Shown: positions 32,134 through 41,266, counted from the stretch's first letter. The stretch is 64,000 nucleotides of DNA from Thalassobius sp034670005 (GCF_034670005.1 NZ_JAXMOH010000005.1:124001-188000); one strand, 5' to 3'. The notes: generated from the sequence alone by a model not told the origin. Numbers and translations are program-made.

Positions 32134-32889
32134 ATGAGCGACGCAAGCTTTATCACCACGGCGCAGGGCCGCCGGATTGCCTACGAGAAAACCGACGGGC
32201 AGGGGCCCGTCGTGATCTTTTGTTCCGGGCTGAAATCAGACATGGAAGGCACCAAGGCGGTGCATCTGGAGGCCTGGGCAAAGGCGCGCGGTCAGGCCTA
32301 TATCCGCTTTGACTATTCCGGTCATGGCCGTAGTTCGGGCGAATTTGCCGATGGTAGTATCGGTGATTGGCACGAAGACACCTTGGCTGTGGTAGAGCAA
32401 CTGACCGAAGGCCCCATCGTGGTGGTGGGCAGTTCGATGGGCGGTTGGCAGGCGCTGCTGTTGGCCCGTGCCATTCCTGACCGGATCGCCGGCATGGTCA
32501 CAATCGCCGCGGCCCCAGATTTCACCGAAGACGGCTATTGGGCCAGTTTCACCGACGCCCAAAAGTCCGAACTGAACAGTCAGGGCTTTGTCCGGATGCC
32601 ATCGGATTATGACGAAGATTACATCATCTCGAAACGGCTGATCGAAGAAGGTCGCGACCGTTTGGTGCTGCGCGAACCGTTGCGGATGAATTTCCCGGTG
32701 CGGTTCTTGCAGGGCACCGAAGACACCTCAGTGCCGACCGAAACGGCTGTGCGGTTGCTCGATCATGCCGAGGGCGATGATATTCGTCTGACCCTGGTCA
32801 AGGGTGCTGATCACCGGTTTTCCGATCCTGATTGCCTGACCCTGATCGAAAAGTCGGTGGAAAAGGTTCTGGCACGGGCCAAGGCTTGA
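32134..32889 (+). CDS. Alpha/beta hydrolase (serine, ABHD10/thioesterase-like)
   Basis: A 251-residue serine hydrolase. The nucleophile elbow is VVGSSMGGWQALL (Ser in GSSMGGW), the acid is D in LQGTEDTSVPTET, and the base is H in GADHRFSDPD. The opening AQGRRIAYEKTDGQGPVVIFCSGLKSDMEG, given as two motifs, with the DYSGHGRSSGEF loop resembles ABHD10-type acyl-protein thioesterases. CAGGAGGG precedes the ATG at 32134; the longer frame upstream is not needed. The substrate is unknown. It heads a rightward run of small enzymes. Confidence 0.87.
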   Translation: MSDASFITTAQGRRIAYEKTDGQGPVVIFCSGLKSDMEGTKAVHLEAWAKARGQAYIRFDYSGHGRSSGEFADGSIGDWHEDTLAVVEQLTEGPIVVVGSSMGGWQALLLARAIPDRIAGMVTIAAAPDFTEDGYWASFTDAQKSELNSQGFVRMPSDYDEDYIISKRLIEEGRDRLVLREPLRMNFPVRFLQGTEDTSVPTETAVRLLDHAEGDDIRLTLVKGADHRFSDPDCLTLIEKSVEKVLARAKA

Positions 32890-32939
32890 TATGCTTTTGG
32901 GTGTGAACACGCATACCTTAACCTGAACGGAGCCTTTTC

Positions 32940-33374
32940 ATGGACCAGCGCATTTCCCTGATCACCCTTGCGGTCGATGACCCGGATCGGTCTGCTGCGT
33001 TCTACGATGCGCTGGGCTGGCAGCGGCAGGACACGCCTGACGGCATCATCGTTTATGATCTGTTGGGGCAATCGCTGGGGCTTTATCCGAAATCCGATCT
33101 GGCGCGCGATATGGGGCTGAAACCCGAAGACCTGGGCACCGGCGCGATGACGTTGGCCTGCAATCAGCACGACAAAGCGTCGGTCGATGCGGTGGTCAAG
33201 GCGGCGCGCGCCGCCGGGGCACGTATTCTGAAAGATCCGCATGATGTGTTCTGGGGCGGTTACATCGCCTATTTCTCCGACCCCGACGGCCATGTCTGGG
33301 AAATCGCCCATAACCCGTTTTCACCGTTACGCGACGATGGTGCCTTTCGTTGGCTGGGGTATGGCGGGAAATGA
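32940..33374 (+). CDS. VOC-family (glyoxalase/dioxygenase fold) protein
   Basis: A 144-residue VOC protein with two beta-alpha-beta repeats: SLITLAVDDPDRSAAFYDALGWQRQ at the start and GGYIAYFSDPDGHVWEIAHNPF at the end. The terminal E of HVWEIAHN is the usual metal ligand, but the first histidine ligand seems replaced (LITLAVDD), so metal binding may be altered or absent. CGGAG precedes the ATG. It lies in the run of small hydrolases; substrate not identifiable. Confidence 0.85.
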   Translation: MDQRISLITLAVDDPDRSAAFYDALGWQRQDTPDGIIVYDLLGQSLGLYPKSDLARDMGLKPEDLGTGAMTLACNQHDKASVDAVVKAARAAGARILKDPHDVFWGGYIAYFSDPDGHVWEIAHNPFSPLRDDGAFRWLGYGGK

Positions 33375-33432
33375 TTGACAGGCGCCCATATGCGCCCGAT
33401 TCTGCCTAACGAGGTCTAGAGCGGAGCAGCAG

Positions 33433-34146
33433 ATGGCAGAGCCTTTGGTATTCCTTCCCGGAATGATGTGCGACGCGCGCCTTTTCGCGCCGCAACTGGC
33501 CGAACTCAGCCGCGAAATGGTGGTTTCGGTGGCCCCGATCACTCAAGGTGAAACGATCGAGGAAATCGCGTCGGGTTTGCTGGATGCCTTGCCCGCGAAG
33601 TTTGCTTTGGCCGGGCTTTCCATGGGCGGCATCGTGGCGATGGAGATCCTGCGCCGCGCGCCTGACCGGATCAGTCGGATCGCACTGATGGATACCAATG
33701 CGCTGGCGGAAACACCGCAATCTTCGACCGCGTATGAACCGTTCATCACCAAGGCACGCTCGGGACAGTTACCGCAAGCGCTGCGCGATTTCATGAAACC
33801 TGATTTTCTGGCCGCCGGGCCCGGGCGGATCGCGGTGCTGAACGCGTTTTTCGAAATGGCCGGGGATTTCGGCCCCGATCTGTTTGTACAGCAGATCCGG
33901 GCAGTACAACGCCGCCGCGATCAGCAACCGACCTTGCGCAAATGCAAATGCCCCGCGCTGGTGCTTTGCGGTGAAGAGGACGGGCTGACGCCGGTCAAGC
34001 GGCATCGCTTCATGGCTGAGCTGATTCCCTATGCGGAACTGAATATCATCCCCGGGGCCGGGCATTTGCCGACCCTGGAACAGCCACGGGCGGTCACCGA
34101 TGCGCTGCGCGCCTGGATGGCGCAGCCGCTCGTTTTGCGGGCATGA
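33433..34146 (+). CDS. Alpha/beta hydrolase
   Basis: A 237-residue serine hydrolase. LVFLPGMMCDARLFAPQ holds the oxyanion region, FALAGLSMGGIVAMEIL the nucleophile elbow (GLSMGG), CGEEDGLTPVKRH the acid and PGAGHLPTLEQP the histidine. Short with a reduced cap, as in MhpC/BioH-like esterases, but not assignable further. GGAG precedes the ATG. Its last four bases overlap the next small membrane protein gene. Confidence 0.87.
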   Translation: MAEPLVFLPGMMCDARLFAPQLAELSREMVVSVAPITQGETIEEIASGLLDALPAKFALAGLSMGGIVAMEILRRAPDRISRIALMDTNALAETPQSSTAYEPFITKARSGQLPQALRDFMKPDFLAAGPGRIAVLNAFFEMAGDFGPDLFVQQIRAVQRRRDQQPTLRKCKCPALVLCGEEDGLTPVKRHRFMAELIPYAELNIIPGAGHLPTLEQPRAVTDALRAWMAQPLVLRA

Positions 34147-34388
34147 GCGGAGATAAAAAAACAATCCTGAAGCGCCGTCTTGCGCAAGTGCAGGACTGGA
34201 CCCGCCGTCATATCCCGCCGGGTCTGCGGCTGTTGGCCGGGCTGGTTCTGATGGTGGCGGGGGTGTTCGGGTTCCTGCCGGTGATCGGGTTCTGGATGTT
34301 TCCGCTTGGCGTTACTGTCGCGGCATTGGACGTCGTGCCGGTCTGGCAGGCGTTGCGCCGCTGGTGGTTCGCAAAGAACAAGAAATGA
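34143..34388 (+). CDS. Small membrane protein, unknown
   Basis: An 81-residue protein with a basic N-terminus (DKKTILKRRLAQVQDWTRRH) and two close hydrophobic segments (LLAGLVLMVAGVFGFLPV and FWMFPLGVTVAALDVVPV), ending in the basic RRWWFAKNKK. The ATG overlaps the hydrolase stop (ATGA), so it is translated from the same mRNA. It may be a short hairpin-type membrane protein. Function unknown. Confidence 0.75.
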   Translation: MSGDKKTILKRRLAQVQDWTRRHIPPGLRLLAGLVLMVAGVFGFLPVIGFWMFPLGVTVAALDVVPVWQALRRWWFAKNKK

Positions 34389-34417
34389 TCAGGGCATTGC
34401 CTGACCCAAAGCAACAT

Positions 34418-34450
34418 AAAACGGCGGAAGGGTGGGCCTCCCGCCGTTTT
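34418..34450. terminator. Bidirectional terminator between the hydrolase run and phaZ
   Basis: AAAACGGCGG (34418-34427) pairs with CCGCCGTTTT (34441-34450), followed by TTGCG. The A-tract before and T-tract after make it work on both strands: rightward for the hydrolase run and leftward for phaZ, whose stop is 21 bases away. Confidence 0.85.
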
Positions 34451-34471
34451 TGCGCCTGTTGATCGTTCAGA

Positions 34472-35746
34472 TCAGCGGGCTGCTGCGTTTTTATTCGCAG
34501 GTTTCGCTTTGTTGTCGCCGCTATTGGCGTCGATGAAGTCCAGCACCAGCGGGCGGATGTTGTTGCGCCAGCTTTTGCCGGCGAAGATGCCGTAATGGCC
34601 CGCGCCTGGCTCGACATGGCTGGCCTTCTTGGAATCGGGCAGGCCGGTGCACAGGTCCAGCGCCGCGATACACTGGCCGGGGGCGGAAATATCGTCATTC
34701 GCGCCTTCGACCGTCTTCACCGCGACCGTGGTGATTTTGCCGATATCGACATGTTTGCCGTTCACGATGAATTCGTTCTTGGCGATCTCACCATTCTTGA
34801 AAATCCGTTCCACCGTCGACAGGTAGAATTCGGCGGTCATATCCATGACCGCCAGATATTCATCATAGAACCGGTTATGAGCGTCGTGATCTGACGATTC
34901 GCCCTTCATCGCGCGGTTGATCTGATCGCTAAACGCCTGACCGTGACGGTCGGCATTCATCGACATGAAAGACGCCAGTTGCAGCAGCCCGGGATAGACC
35001 AGCCGGCCCACACCTTTGTATTTGAAACCGACCCGCTGGATCATTGCTTCTTCCAACTGACCCATGGTGACGCGATTGCCGAAATCGGTCACATCGGTTG
35101 GCGTGGCGTCGGGGTCGATCGGGCCACCGATCAGGGTCAGCGACCGCGGCTGTGCCTTTGGTTCTTCGCCCGCCAGATAGGCGGTGGCAGCCAGCGTCAG
35201 AGGTGCCGGTTGGCAAACCGCGATCACATGGGTATCGGGGCCCAGATGGCGCATGAAATCGACCAGATAGAGCGTGTAATCTTCGACATCGAACTTTCCG
35301 GCAGAAACCGGGATATCCCGGGCATTGTGCCAATCGGTCACGTAAAGTTCGCAATCCGGCAGCAAGCTAACCACCGTAGACCGCAGCAGGGTCGCATAAT
35401 GTCCGGACATCGGGGCAACCAGCAGCACCTTGCGCGGCTTGGTTTCGCGACCCAGAACCTTGAAATGCAGCAGGTCGCCGAAGTCGCCTTCGACCACCAC
35501 TTCCTTCTCGACCAGATGGTCCCTGCCGTCTGCACAGGTCATCGACCGGATACCCCAGCTCGGCTTCACCGCCATGCGCTGGAACGTCCGTTCTGTTACT
35601 TCGCCCCAAGCAGCCACCCACTGCAACGCAGGGTTTGGCACCATCGAAAAAACCGGATAGGATGCAAGCGATAGGGCGGAGGCACCCAACCATTGGTTCG
35701 TATTACGGAACGTTTCCATGAAATCGTACGTGGCCATGTAGCGCAT
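34472..35746 (-). CDS. phaZ: Intracellular polyhydroxybutyrate depolymerase
   Basis: A 424-residue intracellular PHB depolymerase that mobilises the storage granule. The nucleophile elbow contains cysteine C178 (IAVCQPAPLT), as in PhaZ1-type enzymes and PHA synthases, not serine. The first third is family-typical (MATYDFMETFRNTNQWLGAS, APMSGHYATLLRST, YVTDWHNARDIP). HVEPGAGHYGIFAGKSWR carries the catalytic histidine. AAAGGAAA precedes the ATG at 35746; an ATG three codons later is possible. It is divergent from phaC. Confidence 0.95.
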   Translation of the reverse strand: MRYMATYDFMETFRNTNQWLGASALSLASYPVFSMVPNPALQWVAAWGEVTERTFQRMAVKPSWGIRSMTCADGRDHLVEKEVVVEGDFGDLLHFKVLGRETKPRKVLLVAPMSGHYATLLRSTVVSLLPDCELYVTDWHNARDIPVSAGKFDVEDYTLYLVDFMRHLGPDTHVIAVCQPAPLTLAATAYLAGEEPKAQPRSLTLIGGPIDPDATPTDVTDFGNRVTMGQLEEAMIQRVGFKYKGVGRLVYPGLLQLASFMSMNADRHGQAFSDQINRAMKGESSDHDAHNRFYDEYLAVMDMTAEFYLSTVERIFKNGEIAKNEFIVNGKHVDIGKITTVAVKTVEGANDDISAPGQCIAALDLCTGLPDSKKASHVEPGAGHYGIFAGKSWRNNIRPLVLDFIDANSGDNKAKPANKNAAAR

Positions 35747-35839
35747 GCGTGTTTCCTTTTTGCTCCGGTGCTATATCCGGTCGATGTAGTCGTGAAGCCC
35801 TGCTGCTTTGGCGACAACGAGGCACCGAATACAAATTGC

Positions 35840-35850
35840 TGCACAGCAGC
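35840..35850. promoter_or_regulatory. PhaR-type box in the phaZ/phaC spacer
   Basis: CTGC-ACA-GCAG, matching the CTGC-N3-GCAG pattern that I recall as the PhaR target in Paracoccus. It sits 24 bases upstream of the phaC start and within the phaZ promoter region. Confidence 0.6.
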
Positions 35851-35873
35851 GATGATAGGGGGGATTTATTAAT

Positions 35874-37667
35874 ATGACAACTAAAGAGGATGCCGCAGGG
35901 CAAAATCTGGAAAAGCTGAATGCCAACCTGGCCAAGGTTGAAGAGCTTTCCAAGCGTTTTATCAATGCAGTGTCCCAACGCAACCCTGCGAATCCGACTC
36001 TAAATTCGCCGGATCAGGATCTGTTTCTGAACGCAGCGACCAGCTATTGGGCCGAAATGTTGCAGAACCCGGCCAAGCTTTTCGAGAATCAGCTGGAATA
36101 TTGGGGCAAGTCGGTCAAACACTATATTGAGGCGCAGCAGGCGCTGGCCAAGGGCACCTTGCAGGCTCCGCCGGACGAGACCAGCGACGACCGGCGTTTC
36201 TCCAATCCTTTGTGGAAAACCCATCCCTATTTCAACTTCGTCAAACAACAATACATGCGCAACGCCGAAGCGGTGCGCAACGCGGTCAGCGATTTGCCGG
36301 ATCTCGACGAAACTGAACGCAAACGGCTGAATTATTTCGCTCAGCAGATCACCGACATGATGGCGCCGACCAATTTTCTGGGCACCAACCCGGATGCGCT
36401 GGAACGCGCGGTCGAAACCGAAGGCGAAAGCCTGGTGCAGGGGCTGGAAAACCTTGTTGCAGACCTGGAGGCCAACAAAGGTGAAATGCTGGTCCGGCTG
36501 GCCGATGACAAAGCCTTCGAATTGGGCCGCAATATCGCGACAACACCGGGCGAGGTGGTTTTCCGCAACCGGATGATCGAACTGATCCAATACGCCCCGA
36601 CCACAGAAGAGGTCCATGCCACGCCGCTCGTGATCTTTCCGCCGTGGATCAACAAATTCTATATCCTTGACCTGAAGGCGCAGAACAGCCTGATCAAATG
36701 GATCACCGAACAAGGGTATACGTTGTTCGTGGTCAGCTGGGTCAACCCCGACACCAGCTACCGCGATATCGGGATGGAAGAATATATCGAAGAGGGTTTC
36801 CTCGAAGCGATCCGTGTCGCCAAGGACATAACCGGTGAAAGCAAGGTCAATGCGGTCGGATACTGTATTGCCGGGACCACCTTACATATGGTGCTGTCAT
36901 TGCTGAAAAAGCGCGGCGATAAATCGATCAAGTCCGCCACCTTCTTTACCGCCCTTGCCGATTTCAGCGATCAGGGCGAATTCACCCCCTTCCTGCAAAA
37001 CGATTTCATCGACGGGATCGAAGTTGAAGTCGAACGCCAGGGCATCCTGCGCGGTTTCATCATGGGGCGAACGATGAGTTTCCTGCGCTCTAACGATCTG
37101 ATCTACAGCCCGGCGATCCGCAGTTATATGCTGGGCGAAGCGCCGCCTGCCTTCGACTTGCTCTATTGGAATGGCGATGCCGCCAACCTACCGGGCAAGA
37201 TGGTGATGCAATATCTTCGAGGCTTGTGCCAGCGGAACGAATTTGTCACCGACGGGATCGAATTGCTGGGTGAAACCCTGCATGTGCGCGATGTCGACGT
37301 GCCGATCATGTCGGTGACCTGCCAGAACGACCATATCGCGCGCTGGAAGGACTGTTATCGCGGCTTTCAGCAGACCGGCTCGAAGAACCGGACTTTCATT
37401 GTGTCGGAATCGGGTCATGTTGCCGGGATCGTCAATCCGCCATCAAAGAATAAATACGGCCATTACACCAATGAAGACCTCAGTCTGGACGCCGAGGACT
37501 GGATGGCCGGGGCAACCCATCACGACGGAAGCTGGTGGCCGCGCTGGGAAGCATGGCTGAGCAAGCGGTCGGGTAAAATGGTGCCGGCACGGGAACCGGG
37601 TGATTCGAGCTATCCGCCGCTTGCTCCGGCCCCGGGAACCTATGTTGCCGTTAAGGCAAGTCACTGA
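35874..37667 (+). CDS. phaC: Class I poly(3-hydroxyalkanoate) synthase
   Basis: A 597-residue class I PHA synthase that polymerises 3-hydroxybutyryl-CoA on the granule surface. The lipase-like box is GYCIAGTT at 329-336 with nucleophile C331. The catalytic aspartate is in SVTCQNDHIARW and the histidine in SESGHVAGIVNPP. The N-terminal PhaC_N region includes WKTHPYFNFVKQQYMRNAEAV, and PPWINKFYILDL is also conserved. GGGGGG lies upstream of the ATG. Length is normal for class I. It is followed by phaP and phaR in the same direction. Confidence 0.97.
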   Translation: MTTKEDAAGQNLEKLNANLAKVEELSKRFINAVSQRNPANPTLNSPDQDLFLNAATSYWAEMLQNPAKLFENQLEYWGKSVKHYIEAQQALAKGTLQAPPDETSDDRRFSNPLWKTHPYFNFVKQQYMRNAEAVRNAVSDLPDLDETERKRLNYFAQQITDMMAPTNFLGTNPDALERAVETEGESLVQGLENLVADLEANKGEMLVRLADDKAFELGRNIATTPGEVVFRNRMIELIQYAPTTEEVHATPLVIFPPWINKFYILDLKAQNSLIKWITEQGYTLFVVSWVNPDTSYRDIGMEEYIEEGFLEAIRVAKDITGESKVNAVGYCIAGTTLHMVLSLLKKRGDKSIKSATFFTALADFSDQGEFTPFLQNDFIDGIEVEVERQGILRGFIMGRTMSFLRSNDLIYSPAIRSYMLGEAPPAFDLLYWNGDAANLPGKMVMQYLRGLCQRNEFVTDGIELLGETLHVRDVDVPIMSVTCQNDHIARWKDCYRGFQQTGSKNRTFIVSESGHVAGIVNPPSKNKYGHYTNEDLSLDAEDWMAGATHHDGSWWPRWEAWLSKRSGKMVPAREPGDSSYPPLAPAPGTYVAVKASH

Positions 37668-37693
37668 AATTTCAGTACAACCTAAAATTCTTT

Positions 37694-37704
37694 CTGCAGT
37701 GCAG
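37694..37704. promoter_or_regulatory. PhaR-type box 1 upstream of phaP
   Basis: CTGC-AGT-GCAG, an exact CTGC-N3-GCAG match in the 133-base phaC-phaP spacer, 97 bases before the phaP start. Confidence 0.62.
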
Positions 37705-37720
37705 CAAATCACTTGATTTT

Positions 37721-37731
37721 CTGCGCTGCAG
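37721..37731. promoter_or_regulatory. PhaR-type box 2 upstream of phaP
   Basis: CTGC-GCT-GCAG, a second exact match 27 bases after box 1. A degenerate half-site run (TTGCAGATGCAG, about 37743-37754) follows. The cluster of TGC repeats is typical of a repressor site for the phasin promoter. Confidence 0.62.
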
Positions 37732-37800
37732 CATGCATATTGTTTGCAGATGCAGAAACGCCGGGGTGGGCCCGGATGCATAGAAAAGGATTTTAGACCA

Positions 37801-38244
37801 ATGGCAAATACTCAAGATTTCACCGCCGTCATGAAAGACATGATGGGCGCATTCCCCGTCGACACCAAATCGGTTGAAGACGCGTTCAAAACCCAGGCCG
37901 CGCTGAACGAAAAGCTGAGCACGGCTGCTCTGTCGGCTGCTGAAAAGTCGTCGGAACTGTCGAGCAAGTGGACCAAAGACACTCTGGCCAAACTGGGCGA
38001 GTTCACCAAGGTCAAAGACGAGCCGGCCGATTACGCCAAAGCACTGAGCGATTTTGCTTCTGCCTCGGCTGAAACCGCCGCCGAAAACATGGCCGCCTTT
38101 GCTGAAATCGCCAAAAAGCTGCAAACCGAAACCGTCGAATTGATGATGGCTGCCGGCAAAGACATGACCGCAGAAGCATCGTCGGCTGTTCAAAAAGCTG
38201 CCAAAGACGCGACCACTGCCGCCAAGAAAGCCGCAGCGAAGTAA
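37801..38244 (+). CDS. phaP: Phasin (PHB granule coat protein)
   Basis: A 147-residue phasin, a helical amphipathic protein coating PHB granules. The sequence is Ala/Lys/Glu-rich with long helices (FKTQAALNEKLSTAALSAA, SELSSKWTKDTLAKLGEF) and a lysine-alanine tail (TTAAKKAAAK), the TIGR01841-type layout. The frame opens at 37744, but the ATG at 37801 with AAGGA upstream is right. It is followed by a strong terminator, so it can be transcribed highly from its own promoter. Two PhaR-type boxes precede it. Confidence 0.93.
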   Translation: MANTQDFTAVMKDMMGAFPVDTKSVEDAFKTQAALNEKLSTAALSAAEKSSELSSKWTKDTLAKLGEFTKVKDEPADYAKALSDFASASAETAAENMAAFAEIAKKLQTETVELMMAAGKDMTAEASSAVQKAAKDATTAAKKAAAK

Positions 38245-38293
38245 GCGACAAGAATTCGCCGCATCCTCTCCTCCCAATTTGATGCGTAGCGTT

Positions 38294-38328
38294 GGGCGGG
38301 CTTGTAAAAGCCCGCCCTTTCTTTTTTT
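38294..38328 (+). terminator. phaP intrinsic terminator
   Basis: GGGCGGGCTT (38294-38303), loop GTAA, AAGCCCGCCC (38308-38317), then TTTCTTTTTTTT. A textbook rho-independent terminator between phaP and phaR. Confidence 0.93.
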
Positions 38329-38380
38329 TCTGCGCTAGCATAAGCTTTTTCGGTAATGCCGCATTTTGGGAGGACCACCC

Positions 38381-38950
38381 ATGGCCGACGAAAAAAAACC
38401 TCTGCTTATAAAGCGTTATGCAAGCCGTCGTTTGTACAATACCGAAACCAGTGACTATGTGACACTGGAAGATATCGCCGGATTTATTCGCGATGGCCGC
38501 GAGGTGCAGATCGTTGATCTGAAATCTGGCGACGACCTGACCCGGCAATATTTGCTGCAGATCATCGCGGAACACGAAAGCCGTGGCGAAAACGTCCTGC
38601 CGGTCAACGTATTGTCCGATCTGGTGCGCACCTATTCCAATCAAACCGGTTCGATGGTGCCGCAATTTCTGCAAATGTCTTTTGACATGCTGCGCGATGG
38701 TCAATCCAAGATGGTCGAAAACATGGCCAAGGCCAACCCGATCCCCACCATGCCCGGATTTGAGGCATTGCAGGCGCAGCAAGAGGCCTTCCTCAAGGCG
38801 ATGACAGGCGGGCTTGCCGGGGTCTGGAGCGGTCCCGAGCGCGAAGAAACCAAAGCCACCGGGGCGGCGGATGAAGAGGAAGAAGACCTTGACGTCATCA
38901 AGAAGCAGCTGAGCGAGCTGCAGGACAAACTGACCAAAATGAGCAAGTAG
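38381..38950 (+). CDS. phaR: PHB synthesis repressor PhaR
   Basis: A 189-residue PhaR. The N-terminal DNA-binding domain opens IKRYASRRLYNTETSDYVTL and continues EDIAGFIRDGREVQIVDLKSG, diagnostic of the family. The middle accumulation-regulatory domain includes YLLQIIAEHESRGENVLPVNVL. The tail is acidic (ADEEEEDLD) and ends in a coiled coil. PhaR binds both granules and DNA, releasing phasin transcription when polymer forms. The ATG at 38381 follows GGGAGGA. It is four bases from the following LysR gene start. Confidence 0.96.
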   Translation: MADEKKPLLIKRYASRRLYNTETSDYVTLEDIAGFIRDGREVQIVDLKSGDDLTRQYLLQIIAEHESRGENVLPVNVLSDLVRTYSNQTGSMVPQFLQMSFDMLRDGQSKMVENMAKANPIPTMPGFEALQAQQEAFLKAMTGGLAGVWSGPEREETKATGAADEEEEDLDVIKKQLSELQDKLTKMSK

Positions 38951-38954
38951 CCAG

Positions 38955-39920
38955 ATGGTGGACAGCCCCGGCCGAATCACGCTCTGGGGCGTCGAAGTGT
39001 TCGTCGCGACAGCGGAAGAAGGCAGCATTTCCGCTGCCGCGCGCCGTCTGGGGGCCAGCGCTTCGGCGGTCAGCCAGCAACTGACCAATCTCGAAGCGGC
39101 GATTGGCGCCACTCTTCTCAACCGCAACACCCGGCCCGTTGCCCTGACCCCGGCAGGTGAAATCTTTCGCCGCCGGGCAGGCAATATCCTGAACGAAGCG
39201 GCCCTGGCGCGGGCCGAACTGGCGATGGCCGACATGTCGGCACTGACCCGTTTCCGGCTCGGCATGATCGAAGATTTCGAAACCGAAATCACACCGCGGC
39301 TGCTGACCCGGCTGGCCGGGGAAATGAAGGGCTGCCAGTTTCTTCTGGAAACCGGGGCCAGCCATTCGCTCTACGATCAGCTCGACGCGCGCGCGCTTGA
39401 CGTGATCGTCGCCGCCGATATGGGCGGTGAAGCCGAATGGATGGAAGTGCACCCACTTTTGTCCGAAGGTTTCGTGGTTGCCGCTCAGAAGGGCGCGGTC
39501 GACCGGGCGCAACCTCTGTTGCCGCAGCTACAGGCGCTGCCGCTGGTGCATTATACCACGCGTCACCATATGGGGCGGATGTTGTCGTCGCATCTCGCGC
39601 GGCAAAATCTGACCCTGGCGCATCGGTTTGAACTGGACAGTTATCACGCCATTCTGGCGCTGGTCGGGCAGGGGGCCGGCTGGACCATCCTGACACCTCT
39701 GGCACTGATGCGTGCGCGGCGTTTTGCCGATCAGCTCGATGTTTTCGAACTGCCGTTCGAACCGTTGTCGCGGCGGATTTCGCTGGTCGCGCGCAAGGGG
39801 ACCTTGCAGGATATGCCCGAGCGGGTGGCCGAAGAACTGAAACCGGTGCTGCAACGACACGTGGTCGAACCTGCGGCGCGGGCCTATCCGTTCATGGCCG
39901 GCGTTTTGGAAATTCTCTGA
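38955..39920 (+). CDS. LysR-family regulator at the end of the pha cluster
   Basis: A 321-residue LysR protein. The HTH is in residues about 12-68 (VEVFVATAEEGSISAAARRL, SAVSQQLTNLEAAIGATLLNR). The C-terminal periplasmic-binding-like domain is normal (LGMIEDFETEITPRLLTRLAG). It starts four bases after phaR and is probably co-transcribed, though a PHB role is not shown. The nearest divergent gene is absent; its target is unknown. Confidence 0.9.
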   Translation: MVDSPGRITLWGVEVFVATAEEGSISAAARRLGASASAVSQQLTNLEAAIGATLLNRNTRPVALTPAGEIFRRRAGNILNEAALARAELAMADMSALTRFRLGMIEDFETEITPRLLTRLAGEMKGCQFLLETGASHSLYDQLDARALDVIVAADMGGEAEWMEVHPLLSEGFVVAAQKGAVDRAQPLLPQLQALPLVHYTTRHHMGRMLSSHLARQNLTLAHRFELDSYHAILALVGQGAGWTILTPLALMRARRFADQLDVFELPFEPLSRRISLVARKGTLQDMPERVAEELKPVLQRHVVEPAARAYPFMAGVLEIL

Positions 39921-40048
39921 CGGCGTACGAGTCGTTTTTTCCCCGCAACCCGCGATCTTTCCGGCGCGGGTCGATTTTGAGTAATTGTAGAACGATGGAA
40001 ACAGGGGGCGCTTTCATCGTTCCGCAAATATTCCCGCCGGAGGCACCT

Positions 40049-41266
40049 TCAGGTTCCGAACGCGCGGGTATTGCCCATCACGTCCTGTGCCGCCTTGATC
40101 AGCGCTTCGGCGATCACGTCCAGTTCCGGTAGCGTCAGCCGGGCTGGCAGCCGCGCATCGCAGGCTTTCATCAGCATTGCCTTAGTCTGCGGCAGCGAGG
40201 GGGCCTTGCCAAGGAATTCCCAGTTCCAGAAGGCGCGCGCATTATCGGTACTCAGCCCGAAAACCTGCACTTTCACACCGCGCGCAGCCGAGGCATCCTG
40301 AAATGCCCGCACCTCGTTTTCGCCCATGCCGACCAGATTGAACTGAATCGAATCCGGGGCCCGTTCTTCCGGGCCCAGTTTCTCGGGCACCTCGATCCAG
40401 GGCGACAGGTTCAGCTTTTCGGTGACGTAATCATGATTGCGACGGCCATCAGTCACCCGGCGCGGCACCTCGGCCAGTTGTGATCGCACGATGGCCGCGG
40501 ACAGGTTGCCCAGCCGCAGATTGTACAGGGGCAGCTTGTTTTGCCAACGGGCAAAGGCCGCCTGCAATTCAGCGGCGTCTTCTTCGTTGCGCGCCAGATG
40601 CTTTTTCCAGTTATGTTCATAGGCGCCCGACATGATCGTCGCCTGGGCCAGAATATCAGCATCGTCAGTGATCAGAATGCCGCCTTCGCCTGCATTCAGC
40701 AGTTTGTAGCTCTGGAAGGAAAAACAGCCGATCTTGCCGATGGTGCCGATATTGCGGCCATGCCATTTGGTGCCCAGTGAATGCGCTGCATCCTCGATCA
40801 TCGGCACGCCGCGGTCTTCGCAAAGCGCCGTGATTGCATCCATGTCCGAGGTATGGCCGCGCATATGGCTGATCATGACTGCGCTAATCGTGTCGTCCAG
40901 CTTGGCATCGAAATCTGCGATGTTGAGCCGGTAATTTTCCCCCACCTCGGCCAGCACCGGAACGCAATCGGCATGCACGATCGAAGATGGCACTGCGGCA
41001 AAGGTAAAGGCCGGGATCAGTACCCGCGCACCGCGCGGCAGGCCAAGCGATTTCAGCGACAGGAACAAAGCGGCCGAACAGGACGACACCGCCAGCGCGT
41101 ATTTGCTGCCCAAGGCGTCGGCGAAATCGCGTTCCAGCAGAGATACCGGCGCGTTTTCCGGCGCGGTATAGCGAAACAGGTCGCCCGATTGCAGCAGGCG
41201 TTCAATTTCAGCCCGAGCTGAGGACGGGATTGGTTCTGCGTCATAAACGTTTGGCGGCAAACTCAT
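40049..41266 (-). CDS. DegT/DnrJ/EryC1/StrS-family aminotransferase
   Basis: A 405-residue fold-I PLP enzyme of the sugar-aminotransferase family. VSSCSAALFLSLKSLGL is the phosphate-binding loop, MIEDAAHSLGTKWHG the ring-stacking motif, and K188 in SFQSYKLLNAGEGG the PLP lysine. Members transaminate nucleotide-linked keto sugars, but some act on other ketones. No sugar-nucleotide genes adjoin it; instead it lies downstream of an amine-utilisation-like run with a 140-base gap. Either an unusual substrate or an unrelated neighbour is possible. Confidence 0.88.
   Translation of the reverse strand: MSLPPNVYDAEPIPSSARAEIERLLQSGDLFRYTAPENAPVSLLERDFADALGSKYALAVSSCSAALFLSLKSLGLPRGARVLIPAFTFAAVPSSIVHADCVPVLAEVGENYRLNIADFDAKLDDTISAVMISHMRGHTSDMDAITALCEDRGVPMIEDAAHSLGTKWHGRNIGTIGKIGCFSFQSYKLLNAGEGGILITDDADILAQATIMSGAYEHNWKKHLARNEEDAAELQAAFARWQNKLPLYNLRLGNLSAAIVRSQLAEVPRRVTDGRRNHDYVTEKLNLSPWIEVPEKLGPEERAPDSIQFNLVGMGENEVRAFQDASAARGVKVQVFGLSTDNARAFWNWEFLGKAPSLPQTKAMLMKACDARLPARLTLPELDVIAEALIKAAQDVMGNTRAFGT

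Noticed and set aside
38330..38380. Fourth PhaR box upstream of phaR
   Set aside because: CTGCGCTAGCAT has the left half but not GCAG on the right, so it fails the pattern.
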